This document shows, piece by piece, positions 62,201 to 64,000 of a DNA stretch of 64,000 bases. Origin of the DNA: Membranipora membranacea. Lineage: Eukaryota > Bryozoa > Gymnolaemata > Cheilostomatida > Membraniporidae. How positions within the stretch are numbered: position 1 is the first letter of the stretch; each line of letters begins with the position of its first letter. The notes beneath the pieces are model-generated. The model did no database searches and had not been told where the DNA came from. It saw nothing but the letters and a program-made list of their open reading frames with translations. The position numbers were made by a program, and so were the translations under genes. The stretch spans positions 32,860,001 through 32,924,000 of the forward strand of contig OU612068.1 in NCBI GenBank assembly GCA_914767715.1, read 5' to 3'.

Positions 62201-63420
62201 ATCTTCCATCTTGAACACTTTCTCACCATTAATGGGGCAATGTGTTTGTGAAAGATTCTGCCCTGGGGAGAAGCCTGGGCATATAAGTCATCACTTAAAG
62301 TTTCCGCTGGCGATATAAAAATAGGGGTGGGACCAGGTAGGCGAAAACAAGTATGTGTTGGGTATGGGGTATTTCTAAAAATTAGGATATGGGTCCAATC
62401 AGGTACAGGTACCCGTGTAACAGCGCTACAGAACCTGTTCTTTGCTGAACTCTGAACTACTGAATTTTTCAAACCCGACTAAGGATACAAAAAGTAAAAA
62501 ACTGCAAAAACTAAGCGCCAAACCTAAGAAACCATATGAAGACAAGTCAATGCCAAACCCAACAATAATTTTTAATATGGTGAAAAATGAGAAGTTATCT
62601 TCACAGAGAATTATAATACACCTAAATTGTAGTCGCTTTCCTTTACTGTCCATGGTGAGGTGAAAAGATTGATATTGTTTGTATTTCTTATGCCAATAAG
62701 TTAGATGGCAAAGTGCAAAGAATACTGCTTATTACGTGGACACTGGTGGGTGGGGGAGTTGTTTTGACTGACCAGCAGAACTATGTACATACAATGTAAC
62801 TAGCTGTACAACGAGTAGTAATAATTAGGCCTGAGAGAGTATTAGTAAAGTTTAAACCCGGCTTGCCTGGTTTCCAATTCCTGTTTCATCCCCATATTTT
62901 GATGTTATTGAAACTTTGATTCTTGTGAGGCACATGATTATGTTATGGGATATATTTTTCTATGCCAACTACAATCACTACTTTCCCATGGCATGTTTAA
63001 CTCGCTCTAGGCCGATATGAGTTGGTGGTTTTTACTTATCAGAGTGAAATGATGCGAGCTCAGCCACCAGTCTGAAAGGGCGAGTGATACGCTCTGATGA
63101 CCGGTAATCCAAGAGCTGTGTGGCTTTTTTTTCAAGCTTCAGCTTTATCTCTGACCATAGTAACAGAAGCAGTAACATAGTAATCATAGTAACAGAAGAA
63201 TTTTACTAGGGTGAACCGAGAGGTGACAGCTCCGAATTCCCAGGTAAATCTATTGAGCGAGAGACCTTCAGTCACTGCAATGGATTTCAATCTGGTTTAA
63301 GATTTATGATACTGAATGCTCATCAGCTTAAAGGTAGCATCTCCTGATCTGCTTAACCCAGGATCAAAAAGCAGATCATTCAATATGGACAACTCATATT
63401 AGAAAATGGCCTTTTGGCTA
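62200..63420 (+). repeat. Repeat block U, copy U2
   Basis: Relative of 49,480-50,285 with an additional insertion of about 430 bp near 62,830-63,260. No coding content. Confidence 0.6.
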
Positions 63421-63559
63421 CGAACTTGGCGGTAGGAAACAAAACAAGTTAATTGTTATCAATCTTTTTTTCTATCAACTAAAATAAATGGCTTTGCAAC
63501 TATATGTTATTTGAGTTATAGCCATAATAGTTTGAATCTTATTTGCTTGAATTTGAACA

Positions 63560-64000
63560 CGTTTTGTTTCTGATATTCCATTGTCGTCAGGTGTGTCGTT
63601 AGACAGTCTTTCAAGGTGTCGTTATTGGGAAAGTGAATGTGGATTATTTCTAACATATATTATGTTATCTAGTTATAACCTGTTTGTTGGGCAAAGTTAT
63701 TAGAGTGAAGATATGAGATCAGTAACAAGATATAAGCCAGGGTCTCTTGGGATCTGGATTTATAGTCGCCTTGAGCTGGAATGTGTGAAAATTCCATTAA
63801 ACAAATCCTGATAACAGGGGTTTAACATGACGTAATTTAAAGGCAGTGAAAAGAAAGGTCAGACTACAAATATGGAACGCAGTATGCAATAATGTATGAA
63901 GGAAAGTTTCTATTTGCAATGAGTTGTTGACTGCTGCCAATGTCAATATACTGACAAAACAATACTGTATCCAACAATGTGTGCAATAATGTATGAAGGA
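63560..64000 (-). repeat. Inverted copy of the unit A/B right portion, running off the window
   Basis: On the minus strand this follows 37,900-38,330 (and 18,180-18,610): GACCTTTCTTTTCA at 63,852, CACACATTCCAGCTCAA near 63,775. It continues past the window end, so a further inverted unit may lie outside. Confidence 0.65.

Overview
This is a gene-poor, AT-rich stretch of animal nuclear DNA. There are spliced genes with GT-AG introns, CR1/L2-type non-LTR retrotransposon pieces, fold-back elements, relic exons of the replication factor MCM3 and a rhodopsin-family GPCR. No bacterial signal (operons, ribosome binding sites, CRISPR) is present. The repeat landscape suggests a non-vertebrate metazoan, perhaps marine; I cannot name the species.

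Layout. (1) 1-4,984: an old repeat block (X1), one MCM3-like relic exon at 1,532, and an apparently intact two-exon gene for a 76-residue basic protein (2,428-2,778) with its own TATA box and initiator. (2) 4,985-19,725: unit A, 14.7 kb. (3) 19,726-24,417: older diverged blocks related to X1 (X2), with a fold-back insertion. (4) 24,418-39,155: unit B, a second copy of unit A in the same orientation, roughly 95% identical by eye. Each unit holds one MCM3-like relic exon and one copy of the small gene; the copy in B looks intact, the copy in A has lost its promoter and half of exon 2. A later LINE insertion marks A, and B keeps the empty site. (5) 39,156-43,000: an inverted pair of terminal-inverted-repeat elements around a diverged copy of repeat R. 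(6) 44,528-49,176: a six-exon neuropeptide-type GPCR on the + strand, decayed by several frameshifts and a stop. (7) 49,480-54,503: repeat block U, then a 1,768-bp tandem duplication whose copies look identical, each beginning with a large hairpin. (8) 54,504-64,000: LINE fragments on both strands, a second U block, and inverted copies of material from units A/B.

Most of the DNA is a mosaic of a few recurring modules, named here X, T, R, S and U, found in both orientations and at different ages. The best-supported functional content is the small-protein gene family. Open frame, splice sites, core promoter and a by-eye excess of silent changes all persist between the copies at 2.4 kb and 29.2 kb while the intron and flanks drift. 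Its function is unknown. The MCM3 relics and the small genes probably travelled together when the units multiplied. All identities and alignments are by eye.
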